The notes: generated by a model from the letters alone, not told the origin. 64,000 bases of DNA from Miscanthus floridulus (GCF_019320115.1 NC_089588.1:113398733-113462732), one strand, 5' to 3'. Numbered from the stretch's first letter, positions 1 to 11,402 are shown. Numbers and translations are program-made.

Positions 1-357
1 GAGCTAGGATGGTCAGGCTGTGCAGGACCGAAGAAGTCGGGTTAAGTTCGTGCAGGTGGTCGTGTTTGGTTGTTTTGGCTATTGGTTCAGTATGAGGCGG
101 GGTTGTGTTTGGTTGCATGCATGCATTAGCTTTTTGGGTGTCTGACACATGGGTCCCTGTATCCTAGGGGAATCAAGTCATCCTGCACCATGAGGGAAAA
201 AGAAATCCAGAAGATGGAGCCGTGCGGGATGGAGGAGGGCAATCGAATGAAAAGATGTAAGAAAAAGGTGCGAGCAGGACAACGAAACACGGCGCAAGTG
301 CACGGAGGGATGCAGGATGCTCCTTTGGAACTCCTAATTCGGGCAACTAATCACGCC
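1..357. other. Intergenic, no gene seen
   Basis: I see no domain, splice-consistent reading frame or terminal-repeat element here. A short open frame at 190-432 runs into the start of the large duplication and shows no recognisable protein similarity. Confidence 0.5.
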
Positions 358-670
358 CTTGGTGCTTCGTTTTCGGTATTGAAAACATACCATAACACAT
401 GTTCTTTGAATCTTTCGAAGCATGACCGTTAAATTATATATTGCAAGGGTTTAGCACAATCCTATTAACATAACCAACGGGTTAACCATAAAGTGATGTA
501 TTATAAAAAAAAGTTATTGTCAACTAGTACACAAGCTATTTCTACTGGCGGTAAAAGTTGGTTTCTACTGGTGGTAGTTTTTGATCGCCCTATGCCAAAT
601 TAAAGGCCAATGAAAATAAGGCATTTTCAATAGAACTAGTTTGTACCACAAGGATAAATGGATTTCTATT

Positions 671-955
671 GGATTAAGTCCACTTTTGGCCCCTTAATTA
701 TTGTGTCGTCTAATTTTAACCCTCAACTGTAAAACCGTCTAGTACCGGTAGCCCAACTGCTAAAATCGTTTACTTTTAGCACCTAGGCGGGGACAAGGCT
801 GTTTTGACCGACGTTGAGCGGTTTTGACACGCAACCTCCATCTCAGACATGTGGGCCCACGCGTCATCGACTCAATCCCTACCTCTCTATCCTCACGGCC
901 ACGGCCTCGCGCTCCTGGACGCCGACGAGGAAGGCGGCTGCGGCGTCATCCAATT
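671..955 (+). repeat. Left terminal inverted repeat of the Pack-MULE
   Basis: It pairs with 2312-2594 in inverted orientation. The inner part of the repeat runs into GC-rich coding-like sequence (around 890-950 and 2325-2385), so the arm itself includes gene-derived sequence. Confidence 0.85.
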
Positions 956-2230
956 CCTCGCAGAGGCCCGCGTACTTGCCGCCCTCCCACGACTCACTCC
1001 GCTCCATGACCTTGCCGTTCCTGCCCTTGCCAACCGTCAGCAGCGCCATGGCTGTCTCCGCGGCCCTCCGCCACTGCTCGGCCTGCACCCGCAGGCGACG
1101 CAGCTCGGTTTCCATCTCGCCCTTCTTTGCCGCCTCCGCCGCGTCTCAGACTCGGTTGCGGATCCCGTCTCAGACTCGTACTGACGCAGCACCTGCTTCA
1201 GCTGCTCGTTCTCGTGCAGCGTGCCCTATAGCTGCTTCTTCAGCGCGTCGGCTGAGTTGTCTGTTCTCGTCTCTGCTTGTAGCTTCTCGTTCGCGTCTAG
1301 CGCACTCCATGGCTCGGATTCCTTGTCGAACAGGCTCGCCTTGAGGAAGATGACCTCGGACTTAGCGCCCTCGAGCGCCGCCGTGAGCTTGCCGTGCCAC
1401 AGGTCGGACTCTATCTTTATCTGGTCCATGAGCTCGTACGCGCACTGCGTCTCGATGGTGCTAAGGATCTTCTCTTCTTGGTACCTGGCCTCCGCGGCCT
1501 CTAGCTCCGCCCTCAGCTCGGCGGCCTCTGACTCCGAGCCCGAGCAGTTGCAACAGTCGCTTGCAGCCTTTGACGACGTCTCCGCGATCTCGTCCTCGAG
1601 AGCCTTGACCTTGACACGCGACTCCTCGAGCTCCTTCACCACGAGGTTGACCGAGTCCATCAGCTTGGACCCGTCGGTGAGCAGTGAATCAATGGTGGCC
1701 TGGCTCTCCTCTAGCTGCTACTTGCACTCCTCGTGCATGGCGCGCACCTGCGCCTCGGCCTCCTCGCTCGCCTTGAGCTTCACCCTGAGCTCATCGATGG
1801 TGGCCAGCGCCTCCACCACGTCCTGCTGGCGGGCGGCGCGTGCCACGGCGGCGAGCTGGACGCAGAGGCGGTGCACCTCGCCCACCGCCGCCGCCAGCGC
1901 GGTCGAGTCCGCGGCATGCTGCTTCTGCAAGGCCTCCAGCTCCGACTGCCACGAGCGGTCGCGCTCCTGAGACAGGCGACGTAGCTCCAGGAGGCGCGCC
2001 TCCTTGGCCGATGAGAGCTCGGCGAGCTGCGCCTCGGAGTCGCGCGCCTGCACGGACGCCGCGGCGGCCTGCGCCTTGGCATCGTCGGCTTCCTGCAGGG
2101 CCCGCTTCCTGAAGAGCTCGGAGGAATGGAGCTGCTCCTTGGCCTTCTTGAGCTCGTCTTGCAGCTACGACAGTTGGGACTCCAGCTCTGACAGCTTCGT
2201 CGTCGGTGGTCTCCTTTTCGTCGTAGGAGG
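879..2230 (-). pseudogene. Captured ICR/RIP (interactor of constitutive active ROPs) gene fragment
   Basis: Read on the minus strand, the interior gives a continuous coiled coil: KLSELESQLS, then QDELKKAKEQL, then SQERDRSWQSELEALQKQH, then a QWRRAA motif near 1070. ICR/RIP proteins are plant coiled-coil scaffolds that bind active ROP GTPases, and a QWRKAA motif near the C terminus is characteristic of the family; here it reads QWRRAA. The frame is broken by three in-frame TAG codons (2165-2167, 1718-1720, 1226-1228), each where a glutamine is expected, and by a frameshift between about 1226 and 1115. The N-terminal start is missing. It is a transposon-borne pseudogene fragment and is not expected to make protein. 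Confidence 0.8.
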
Positions 2231-2311
2231 AGGAGGCTCCGCCGGCATCGCACCACACCCTGAGCGCACGCACGAGCGCTGGGTGTTACGGCTCGCTTGC
2301 GGACCGCGCCT

Positions 2312-2594
2312 GTGTTGTCGCGGCCGCCTTCCTCATGGGCGTCCAGGAGCGCGAGGCCGTGGCCGTGAGGATGGAGAGGGAGGGATTGAGTTGATGACGT
2401 GTGGGCCCCACATGTCACTGAGATGGAGGTTACGTGTCAAAACCGCTCAACGTCGGTTAAAACAGTCTTGCCCCCGCTCAGGTGCTAAAAGTGAACGGTT
2501 TTGACAGATGGGGTACCGGTATTAGACGGTTTTGTAGTTGAGGGTTAAAATTAGACCGACACAATAGTTGAGGGGCTAAAAGTGGACTTAATCC
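2312..2594 (-). repeat. Right terminal inverted repeat of the Pack-MULE
   Basis: Inverted counterpart of 671-955, ending exactly at the 9-bp target duplication that starts at 2595. Confidence 0.85.
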
Positions 2595-2617
2595 ATTTCT
2601 ATTCATAGTCAATGTTA

Positions 2618-2878
2618 GGGCAGTCTCAGTGGAGAGTTTCATGGTGTTGTTTCCAAGATAATGAAATTTGGATGAAACACCCATTCACAATGCAAAGTTT
2701 CATTCTATAGTTTCATAGACATTTAATTTCATTACTCAAAGATAGTTGGAAATCATGCCTAGATGAAACTCATTTCTTTTCTCTCTTCTTAAATACACTG
2801 TTGTGTCATAAAAAATACATATGTGGCAAACTATTTAATGCAAATGAAATTCATATAAATCTCCCACTGAGGCTGGCC
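2618..2878. mobile_element. Tourist-like MITE (PIF/Harbinger type), copy A
   Basis: A 261-bp AT-rich element with terminal inverted repeats resembling GGCCAGTCTCAGTGGGAGA is flanked by TTA on both sides (2615-2617, 2879-2881). A TTA target duplication is typical of Tourist/PIF-Harbinger MITEs. It has no coding capacity. The orthologous element at 11143-11402 in copy B shows it predates the duplication. Confidence 0.8.
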
Positions 2879-2881
2879 TTA

Positions 2882-4100
2882 GTAACTTGCCACTAGAAAT
2901 CAACTCTTGAAAACAACACAAAAGATAGGCAATGATTTTGCACCTGGGCCCGCGCCATGGAATAAACACAAGGCCATGCCTACCATGTCATAATTTTTTT
3001 TTGTACAAAATACGCATTTGTGTGCTTCATAGGATTCAAATAATAAATCCAGAACGTCCCCTCATATCAGTCTTACTTACCATCCCACTATATATCAATT
3101 TTTGATAACATAATAACTATTCCTTTGGAACAATCAGTAGCGAATATTTTTAGTGGCCACAACGAACTGCCACTTCTTGCCTTCGACTAGTAGGAATTAT
3201 ACACGTTTTCTACAGTCCATGTTCATAAACTTTTTACCTTCCACTAGTAGGAATATTTTTAGTCCATGTTTTATACAACGGACTACTTTATAAGTCATGA
3301 GGCCAAATACAGTAGTCAAGCACTTTTTCTTGGTGCACAACTTTTATTGGTTGCCAGCTCTCTCATGCTCATTAAGTATAATAGTCAAGATTGCATTTAT
3401 AGCCAGGCACGAAAGAGAAAAGGTGGGTCAAGAAAATGCCACTTAACAAAGTCACGCTGACGCTTTATATTGGTAGCCATAGTATCAACCACAAGAAAAT
3501 ATTTTAACTACTTGATTTTTTATAACAAAATGGGGCTCGACTCCCTGTGGAAGCTAATATTTTAGAATTTTACAGCTTTTGTGCTTTGAGTGTGATCGAC
3601 GACATTTCCATTGATAGCGAGGCACCTCTAATGACTTTGTCAATTTCGAGGATTTGTCGGCTTAGCCTTAGAAGGTGCTCATAGGGGTACGATTTGCATG
3701 CGTACGTGCGTTCATAGTGATGGGTGTGCTTTGTGTTGTGTGTGTCTTCATCGAACGAAAAGCCCCACTAACACCAACGAAGAACCCCACGCGAACTGCC
3801 GCTGCTGCGTCTTCGTCGAACGAAGAGCCCCACTAACCACAACGAACCCGCGACCCGCGATGCCTACGAAGAGCCCCGCTAGCCTCTGTGTCGCTCAAGT
3901 CCACACGCACCAAGATCGCATCGCAGCCCGTTGCGTCCGCCCCACGCCCACGACTAGCATGCTGCATGCCCAACACCCCCATGGCCCCAGCACCCCGCGT
4001 TCGCCGGCCCGAGCACCTCCGCCCGCTTGGCCCCGGTGAACCACATGCCCCTGTCCGTCCTGGCTCGCCCCTCCCCAGCCGAACAACATAGAAAGATAGA
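2882..4100. other. Intergenic, no gene seen
   Basis: Positions 2882-3760 are duplicated DNA shared with 11403-13130. The GC-rich part at about 3870-4080 has short open frames but no recognisable protein. No terminal-repeat element was resolved. Confidence 0.5.
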
Positions 4101-4104
4101 ATAA

Positions 4105-4600
4105 AACACGTGCAACAACATGGAAACAACTACTGCAATACTAGGTTGAAGCAGCGGAAATACCATGGAACTTATATATTGCAACAACAAGGAGCAACAG
4201 CTGCAACATTAGGATGAAGCAGTTGAAACACCATGAACATATTATTGCAACAACAAGGAACAACAGCTGAAACATTAGGCTGAAGCAGCTGAAACACCAT
4301 GAACATATTATTGCAACAACACCGAACTAACTGCTACAACAATAGGTTGAAGGAGTTGAAACATTTGGAACATATTATTGCAACACTAGTGTGAAGCATA
4401 TGAAACAACGCTCGAAATAAAACACTTACAACAACATAGAAAAACTACTGCAACATGAGATTCAAGCAACTGAAAACATACTGCAACATCTCAAGCAGTA
4501 CTACTGCAACATTGCAAAAACATCTGTTGCAACAACCCAAAACATTACATTGCAACATTCGAAATCATCTGTTGCAACATCCAAAAAAACCATTGCAACA
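4105..4600. repeat. Degenerate minisatellite (TGCAACAAC-rich)
   Basis: About seven imperfect units of roughly 65-70 bp carry the phrases TTGCAACAACA, CAACATTAGG and TGAAGCAG(T/C)TGAAACACC. The array is present in copy A and absent from the equivalent place in copy B, where retrotransposon DNA starts at 13,230 instead. Confidence 0.75.
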
Positions 4601-5021
4601 CGGCGAGATCTGACCCCGAGAGCTCGCTGGAACCCTAGCCACCGCAGCATCCCTTAGATATAGAGGAGGAGGAGGAGGGCCCAGATCTAGAGGAGGAGGG
4701 CTCAGATCCAGAGAAGGACCCATCTACCTCGCCGGAAGCCGCCGCCGTCGCCCTCTTCTCCGGTGGCATGGAGGTCACGGAGGGAGGGAGGGGCGACGGG
4801 CGCACGGCTCGGGTAGGGCGGCGCACGGCTCGGGTGGGGAGGCGCCGTGAGAACCTCGGGAGGGAGCGGCGGCCAGCGTCTCCGTATGGAGCGGGCTGAG
4901 CGACGTGGGGCAGGTGGATGAGGAAAAGGCAAGGGAAGTGAGTGGAGGAGTGTGTGCCACGTCCAGAGGTGAAGAAGCACATCGGACGCCAGACATATAA
5001 CATTACCGAAAATAATTTGTA

Positions 5022-5290
5022 CTCCCTCTGTCCACAAAGAATGTCATTCTCACGCTTTTCGAGAAAATCTAGCATATTTTATTTTGACCAATTATATATA
5101 AAAGATATTAATACTTAAAATGCATAATTAGTGAAATATATTTTATTATAATTTATTTAATTTTTTGTGAACAATTATAAATTTATTTATTGATGTAAAT
5201 GTCGCTAATATTTTACATTAAGCTAGTAAATTTGAAAAAGTTTGACAACATGCATCTTATAGCGTTATTATTTTTGGGAAAGAGGGAGAG
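5022..5290. mobile_element. Stowaway-type MITE (mariner-related)
   Basis: A 269-bp AT-rich element starts CTCCCTCTGTCC and ends with the inverted form (AGAGGGAGAG), flanked by TA on both sides (5020-5021, 5291-5292). The TA target duplication and the CTCCCTCYGT terminus are typical of Stowaway/mariner MITEs. Only its right part survives in copy B (about 15,290-15,535). Confidence 0.75.
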
Positions 5291-5320
5291 TAGACGTTGG
5301 TCCTGATGCCGAGTCGATGG

Positions 5321-5328
5321 CTATATTG
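5321..5328 (+). promoter_or_regulatory. TATA-like box of copy A gene (weakened)
   Basis: The sequence CTATATTGG lies about 210 bp before the ATG at 5535. The same site in copy B reads TATATAG (15570-15576), so copy A has one substitution in the core. A TTGACC W-box-like motif follows at about 5441. Confidence 0.4.
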
Positions 5329-5534
5329 GCAGGCCAGCATTTAGACAAGACCTGTCAGCGAGTCACTGTCCGTGTTCACCGAAAAGCAACGAACGACAAA
5401 TTATTTAGTCCGGCAGAGTCGTGCTATAGGCTGACGCCACAGTTGACCCAGCACCCAATAAGACGCGTGCGTGGGAGCTATTTGTGCCGGGTGCAAGGAC
5501 ATACACGAGAAGCAGCTCATCAACGGGGGGCAAG

Positions 5535-6755
5535 ATGCCGATGACAGGCGGCCGCCACAGCATTCCGCCCATGCTTTTGCCGTTGCTGCTGCTTCTTCTC
5601 TTCAATGGATGTCCTGTTCATTGCAGCGGCGAACCGAGGGACAGTGCACCTCCGTCGCCGCATTTACCGTCAGGTAATACGTCGCTTTTACCGTCAGTGT
5701 GCTCCAACAATTTACCTGACCCCCCTCTGGACAAACACTTGCTAATTTTCTCTTGCCATTGTTTTGCGCCGCCTCTTAGGTTTTAACGGGACGAGTCGTG
5801 TGCTTCATGCCCACACTGGTGAGTACATATATACACTTTATATGCATCTATGTCATCGTAATTTTTCATACAGTTCGACGATTACACAATTGGGCCAGTT
5901 TGCGGGATTAGAAATCACCTATTTGTGCAAATTAAAACTGGAACCATACATCTTCGCACATCTTTTTCTCGGATTTAATTTGTTTCTTCGTTGCTTGGAA
6001 ATATATATAGTGATCCTTCCATCCTGAAATACAATTCATTATTATGAGTTCTAGAATGTGTACTACTGTACTAGAATATCTCTACTACATAAATGATTTT
6101 AGAGGCATCATTTCCATTTTGGTAGAGACGACTCTATAAAAACCATCTCTAAAAATGGTTTCAGAGATCATCCACCTCTAGAAATCAATTTTTATTAGAT
6201 AGGTGGTGTTTCAATTGCCTCTGAAAATGCCTCTGTTTCTACGGGTTGTTGGAAATATAGTCCGCTTGTAAAAATTCGTGCAGCACCAAAAAAATCATCA
6301 CTTTTAATGTTATTTTGATTTGAATGAAGACAAACTTTTTAAGCTCAAAGAGATCTATAACTTTATAGTTGGACTGTACTTTTTTGTTGCGTTACAACAT
6401 GAACAGAGTAAATATGGTACTAGTACCTCGAGAAGATTTCGTAGGTTCTCAGCTCTATAATTAGTATGTACTCTTCTTATTAAGAAAGAATCACATTATG
6501 GTCTCTGCATAACTTTAAGTAGTATATACTTTTCTTATGAAAAAATACATTATGGTCTCCGCATAAGCATAACTTATATACACAAGCTATTGAAAAGCAA
6601 CGCAACAAAAATATGGAAATTTCCTCCGTACATTCTAACTTGACCGATTTTTATTGTGCACAGAGAGAATTGGTACAGGTTATCGACCAAGCAAACACGG
6701 TGGTTCTCCTACGTACACGCCACACACGCCTAGCTGTGACGCTCCACCATGCTAA
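5535..6755 (+). CDS. Putative small secreted protein, tandem copy A (3 exons)
   Basis: Proposed exons are 5535-5673, 5780-5818 and 6664-6755, all with GT-AG borders and phase-1 junctions, giving 89 aa. The N terminus has a signal-peptide-like core (MLLPLLLLLLF) followed by CPVHCSG. The C-terminal exon encodes GYRPSKHGGSPTYTP and then CDAPPC. Compared with copy B it ends five codons early, where an AAA lysine codon reads TAA, and exon 2 is 24 nt shorter, still a multiple of three. Intron 2 contains a CACTA-end fragment. I do not recognise the family; a secreted peptide precursor is an inference from size, leader and C-terminal conservation. The TATA box carries a substitution, so expression may be reduced. 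Confidence 0.45.
6066..6270 (+). mobile_element. CACTA terminal fragment inside intron 2, copy A
   Basis: The sequence CTACTACATAAATGATTTTAG is followed by inverted arrays of the type CCACCTCTAGAAATC and TAGAGGCATC. The equivalent end in copy C (from 22,680) still reads CACTACATAAATG. These are subterminal repeats of a CACTA element; no opposite end was found. Confidence 0.5.
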
Positions 6756-6894
6756 CCAACGCGTGCGTAGTGCAGACTTCAACCTCAATAAAGCAAGATG
6801 TTACTCTCTTCATATGCATTCTGGCTCCATTTGTTGACATTTGAGTTTGATACAATGGAATAATGTGCCTCGTTGAAACACACTAGTATAAAGT

Positions 6895-7035
6895 AATAGT
6901 CCGATCATTCATTTTGGCTTTTCAAAAAATACATAGCTTTTGTTGTACACTTAGATATGTACTATATCTAGATACATAGGAAAAGCAATGTATCTAGAAA
7001 AGCCAAAAAGTCTTATAATTTTGAATGGAAGGAGT
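6895..7035. mobile_element. MITE-like inverted repeat, copy A
   Basis: The left arm, ending in TTTTGGCTTTTC, pairs with GAAAAGCCAAAA on the right around a TAGATACAT-rich centre. The style is that of Stowaway MITEs, but the ends are eroded. It is also present at about 17,188-17,328 in copy B. Confidence 0.45.
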
Positions 7036-7334
7036 TCCATTTTCGCCAATGATTCAGTAAAAATTTCTTGTTGTATGTCACAACCGGATTATAATAGAAC
7101 TGGTGGTGAAAATTATTTTCACCGTCCAGAGATATTTCAGCAATAGTTCATGATAAGAACCAACTGTGAGAATTATTTTTCACCGCCGTTTAAAAATGCA
7201 CACAGTATAGAACCCCATTTTCATTAGTAAAGGTGGCCTAGTTTGGCCAAACAAAGAACCCAAAAATACACCAGCTCCTCGCTTCCAAACCCTCAACTCA
7301 TCGCCACCCACAACACCCTCTCTCCCACGCAGAC

Positions 7335-7575
7335 CACTAGTACAAAAACAGTTTCTACAGATGGATTCTTTTTTCAATTCAGGTGGATCAATCTAACACC
7401 ACTTCCAAAAATGGTTTCTGAAACGAGCCGCCTCTAGAAATACATTTGTAGCGGGTGGCTGGTATTCTCATCCACCTCTACAAATAAATTTACCTCTAAA
7501 ATTTACCTCTAAAAATCTATTTGTAGAGGCCCAGTTGGATCTAGTACCGTCGCTAAAATTAGGTACAGCACAGTA
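7335..7575 (+). mobile_element. CACTA left end, copy A
   Basis: It begins CACTAGTACAAAAACAG, a typical CACTA terminus, followed by alternating subterminal repeats (ACGAGCCGCCTCTAGAAAT, GTAGAGG). The same head occurs at 17,619 and 25,191. The interior is truncated at about 7,620 into a copia-type LTR. Confidence 0.6.
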
Positions 7576-7639
7576 AAATTTATCATTTTTTCAAATCAAC
7601 TTGGATGAAGACAAGCTTTATACAAAATTTAACATCATC

Positions 7640-7984
7640 GACCCTAAAACCTTAGGAATTCAACATCAACCAAAACGGTGAAGAGGGGGAGAAAGAGAAG
7701 TGAAAAAACAAAACTCCAATCATCTTAGAATCAAGACTCAGATGTAAGAGAATATGATTGCTCTATTTCCATGATCTACCAGATCTGATCCTTTACAGAG
7801 AAAAGATTAAACACACCAGAGTAATCAGCCTCTAGACTGCGGATATGGACATGTAAACAAGATGAAAGCTTAAACTACTTCAGCTATGACTTAGGCTAGG
7901 AATGACTGCAAATGTAAAACTGAAGAGATAGCTATTTGGGAGCAGCCTCTATATTATTTATAGAGCTATTACATATTTCCAACA
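7640..7984 (-). mobile_element. Copia-type LTR fragment, copy A
   Basis: On the minus strand the sequence starts TGTTGGAAATATGTAATAGC at 7984, directly after a purine-rich AAGGGAG stretch that looks like a polypurine tract. A TATAAATA box follows about 30-40 bp in. This arrangement is that of a 3' LTR of a copia-like retrotransposon. The far end of the LTR is approximate. A paralogue lies at 19,100-19,452. Confidence 0.5.
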
Positions 7985-8600
7985 CTCCCTTATGTATTTT
8001 GGCTGAACCACATAACCCAAGTGCAAAATGATCCAACTCCAGATCTGTCCTTCCGATGGCCACCAGCTCTTCACGACTTTTCTTCACCTCGGCGCAAGCT
8101 TCATGATAATGCCACGTGCCTCCTCACGTTCTAGCCAGATCTCCAACTCAGGTTTTGAGGCCCAAACCCAAAATTTGTCCGCTAGTGGTTTTGAGGCCCA
8201 AACCGCCAAACAACCTGGAGAAGCGTATCTGCTACACCTCCATGATCTCGACACGTGTCACCGTAGTCTTTGATGGCCTGATCACCAAGTCCTTCAGCAC
8301 CTCTGCTTGACTTCGTCAACCGTTGTCTTGACTTGGTCGACACAGTCTACTCCTCTGCAAGTCCTCTTCCTTGTTGATATGTCCCTAAGTGTTAGCCACC
8401 ACGATCAGCCTCACGTCCATCCTTCACCGCTTCCAATCACTGCAATGACATGGCCCATCTCTATTTGACCTTCACCGTGCTCGTTGACCGTCTTCGTGCT
8501 CCACGACTACATGTCATGTATATCACAATCGCCACTAATTGCTGCACGGTGATGTATTCGTTTGTGAACAAATATGAAGCCATAGCAAGCCCAAATAGGC
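7985..8600. other. Probable copia retrotransposon 3' internal debris, no gene
   Basis: The region shares about 600 bp with 19,453-20,050 and lies on the internal side of the proposed LTR. No reverse transcriptase, integrase or RNase H motif is readable. Confidence 0.35.
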
Positions 8601-8606
8601 AACCGC

Positions 8607-9640
8607 CACTACTACATATTTCTTTTTCCAGGCAGGCCAAATTGATTAATGGAGGCGAGCAACCCAACCGCCTCCAAACAAAGGACCCCGTTAATGGAGA
8701 CCTATGGAGGCGGTTGCTTTGCCCGTCTCAGTTAATTGATTAATGGAGGCGGACGCCTTAGAACGTCCACCTCGGTTAATCCATAAAAAAACAAAAAAAT
8801 CCACAGGCCCATTGGCGAGCCTGTTCTGGAGCCTGCCAGCGAGCCCATTCCTAGCCCGCTGCTCGCCTCCACGCCGGCCTCCTCCTCGCCTCCACGCCGG
8901 ATCCGCCAGCTGCTTGCCTCCATTCTAGACTCCTCGCCTCCACGGTGGCCTCCTCCTCGCCTCCACTCCGAATCACCCGCTGTTGGCCTCCACGTCATCC
9001 TCCCCATCGCCTCCACACCGGATCTGCCCGTTGCTCGCCTCCACGCCAGCCTCCTCCTTGCCCCCACGTCGGATCCGGTCTTGACAAGAGCAGTGGGTCG
9101 CATGCTCACCAGATCATGCCGCTGCTCACCTATGGGGGAGAGGGAGAGGAGAGGGAGGGGTGCCACTGCCTGTGGGGGAGAGGGAGCGGGAGAAGCATCG
9201 CTGCTTGTGTGGGAGAGGAAGAGGAGAGCGAAAGGGGAGGGTCACCACCGCCTGTGGGGGAGAGGAAAGGAGAGGGAAGAAGTGGGGCATGTGGAGAGGA
9301 TGTCGGGATGCAGAGTGGCGGCGGGGTGCCGGGCTCGAGGAGTGGTGGGGTACGGAGAGTGGCAGCAGGATGTGGAGAGAAGGGGTGCGGCTGGTAGAGG
9401 GAGGGGCACTAGTCGGAGTGGAGCCAGGTTAACCTAAGTCCGATTTATGTATAACACCGATAGGAGGATAGATATGGGATCTTACTTGGGCTCCGAGCTA
9501 GGGAAGTATTTTCGGTGGCAGGCCTTATAGTGTGCCCGCCTCGGTAAAGGGATTTTATGGAGTGGGCACCTTAAGACGACCGCCTTCGAAACTCGATCAT
9601 TTTAGGAGGCAGTTGGCTTAAGACGTCCTTCTCTGTAAAT
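8607..9640 (+). mobile_element. Non-autonomous CACTA, copy A, right end missing
   Basis: It begins CACTACTACATATTTC and carries repeated ATGGAGGCGG / CCGCCTCC motifs and a GC-rich core of repeated CGCCTCCACGCC units. In copy B the matching element keeps its right end (20,945). Here the sequence breaks near 9,640 into another repeat. Open frames in the core are low-complexity and have no recognisable domain. Confidence 0.6.
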
Positions 9641-9641
9641 C

Positions 9642-10370
9642 CAAGGCACCGACAGACTGAACACGGGCAGAAGCAGAGGAACCTGCTACTCATGAAGGGG
9701 AGAGCAGATGTAGTAGTGAAGTCCAGTGTTTGGATGAAGCAGACGAGCAGATTCTTTGTAGACACACCACACATCCGCCTGTAGTAGGGCAGCAGTCCTG
9801 CGTGGAGGAGAGTCCACACACCCGCTGGATCAGTCCCGACTGAAGCAGAGGCCAGAGACGAGCCCGGCGGATGGGCAGATAGGACCGGCAACGGAATAGA
9901 ATCGAGCCACGGACGGACACAGCGCCGTGCGGGCGAACTACGCGGCAACTGGAGACGGCGCGAGCAGGGGCAGATGGCGTGGCGATGGGCCACGCGGATA
10001 ACGCGGTGACGGGTGCGCAGGCGAAGACGAGCACACGCACGATGGAGACCGGACGACGCCAGTGCAGACCGCGCGATGACGAATCCCAGTGCGCAGACAC
10101 CGACGTCCATAGCACGTTTAGTATTCTATCCGTTTTTAATGCATATCGGCGGTGTAAAGCTCCACCACTACCGGTTCATGTGGTCTTATCAATTCATTTT
10201 TTTGGTGGGAATATCTAGAACCAGCATCGTTGATGCTTTATTGCCGGTTCCATTATATCCGACGGTACTAGACAGCCTGGCTTATCAGCCCTGACTGTTT
10301 TTCTCACGTAATAAATCAGCTGTTTTATCAGCAGCAGAAACCAGAGTATAATCTGCCAGTTGCAGTACTG
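9642..10370. repeat. Dispersed repeat X, first copy
   Basis: About 700 bp starting AAGGCACCGACAGACTGAAC matches 14,450-15,100 with small indels. It sits at different places in the two tandem copies, so it moved or was copied independently. It may be part of a retrotransposon, but no diagnostic end was found. Confidence 0.5.
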
Positions 10371-10817
10371 TTCACCACCTCGATTCGCCTGCCCCTCAAG
10401 CTTTGGGTCCACTCTGCCTGCCAATTAAATGCAATGGTGTAAGACGAGACGAAAATTCACTAAACCGAGGAGGGGAGGACAAACCAAAGCCTCAATCGCC
10501 AGCTAGGCCGTCAGCCGTATGAACTTATCTGATTTCCGACCACTCACGGTAGCAATATATATGAGGGGGGCAAGACGTACAAGGGTCTTTGAAGGTCCTG
10601 CCAGCCCCAGGCACCCGTACCAAACGGCAACCAAGCACATAATCAGCATGTTCGCTTGTTGGTTTCAGCCAGGGCTTATCAGTCAGCCAACAGTGTTTTT
10701 CTCTCACAACAAACCAGCACCAGCCGGGCTTATCAGCCCAGAAACCAACCAGCGAACATGTTGAGTAATTCATAGAGTAAGCTCTTTGATTTTTAGCTTG
10801 CTTGTTAGTTTGTTTCT
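10371..10817. other. Spacer between copies A and B
   Basis: Apart from the foldback MITE at 10,647-10,760 I see no gene or element. Confidence 0.45.
10647..10760. mobile_element. Short foldback MITE
   Basis: The 114-bp segment starts CATGTTCGCTTGTTGGTTTC and ends with its near-perfect inverted form, around a CAGTGTTTTTCTCTCACAAC centre. A related element with other termini is at 42,265-42,399. No clear target duplication is visible, so the superfamily is unassigned. Confidence 0.6.
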
Positions 10818-11142
10818 CTTGGTGCTTCGTTTTGGGTATTGAAAACATACCATAACACATGTTCTTTGAATCTTTCGGAGCATCACCGTTAAATTATATA
10901 TTGCAAGGGTTTAGCACAATCCTATGAACATAACCCACGGGTTAACCATGAAGTGATGTATTATAAAAAAAGTTATTGTCAACTACTACAGGAGCTATTT
11001 CTACTGGCGGTAAAAGTTGGTTTCTACTGGAGGTAGTTTTTGATTGCCTATGCCAAATTAAAGGCCAATGAAAATAAGGCATTTTCAATAAAACTAGTTT
11101 GTACCACAAGGATAAATGGATTTCTATTCGTAGTCAATGTTA

Positions 11143-11402
11143 GGCCAGTCTCAGTGGAGAGTTTCATGGTGTTGTTAACAAGATAATGAAATTTGGATGA
11201 AACACCTATTCTCAATGCAAAATTTCATTCTATAGTTTCGTAGGCATTTAATTTTATTATTCAAAGATAGTTGGAAATCATGCCTAGATGAAACTCATTT
11301 CTTCTCTCTCTTCTTAAATACACTGCTATGTCATAAAAATACATATGTGGCAAGCTATTTAATGCAAATGAAATTCATATAAATCTCCCACTGAGGCTAG
11401 CC
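11143..11402. mobile_element. Tourist-like MITE, copy B
   Basis: Orthologue of 2618-2878, starting GGCCAGTCTCAGTGG and flanked by TTA on both sides (11140-11142, 11403-11405). Confidence 0.8.

Larger units (their letters stand above)
671..2594. mobile_element. Pack-MULE (Mutator-like element) carrying a gene fragment
   Basis: A 1,924-bp element begins GGATTAAGTCCACTTTTGG and ends with the inverted form of the same sequence. It is flanked by a perfect 9-bp direct repeat, ATTTCTATT, at 662-670 and 2595-2603. A 9-bp target duplication is the hallmark of the Mutator superfamily. Copy B of the host segment has a single ATTTCTATT at 11,120-11,128 with no element, which is the pre-insertion site. 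Terminal inverted repeats are about 280 bp long and roughly 85-90% alike by eye. No transposase is present; the GC-rich interior is a degraded piece of a plant coiled-coil gene, so the element is non-autonomous. Superfamily assignment is strong; a family name cannot be given. Confidence 0.93.
358..9640. repeat. Large tandem duplication, copy A
   Basis: The sequence beginning CTTGGTGCTTCG at 358 reappears at 10,818 and the two regions then run parallel, interrupted by insertions private to one copy. Shared blocks include the Tourist-like MITE (2618/11143), intergenic DNA (3200/12600), the small secreted-protein gene (5535/15780), CACTA heads and a copia-type LTR. Copy A alone holds the Mutator-like element at 671-2594 and the minisatellite at 4105-4600. 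It lacks about 1.2 kb that copy B has near 17,930-19,098. The right boundary is approximate, because A and B diverge within the CACTA element near 9,640. Confidence 0.85.
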
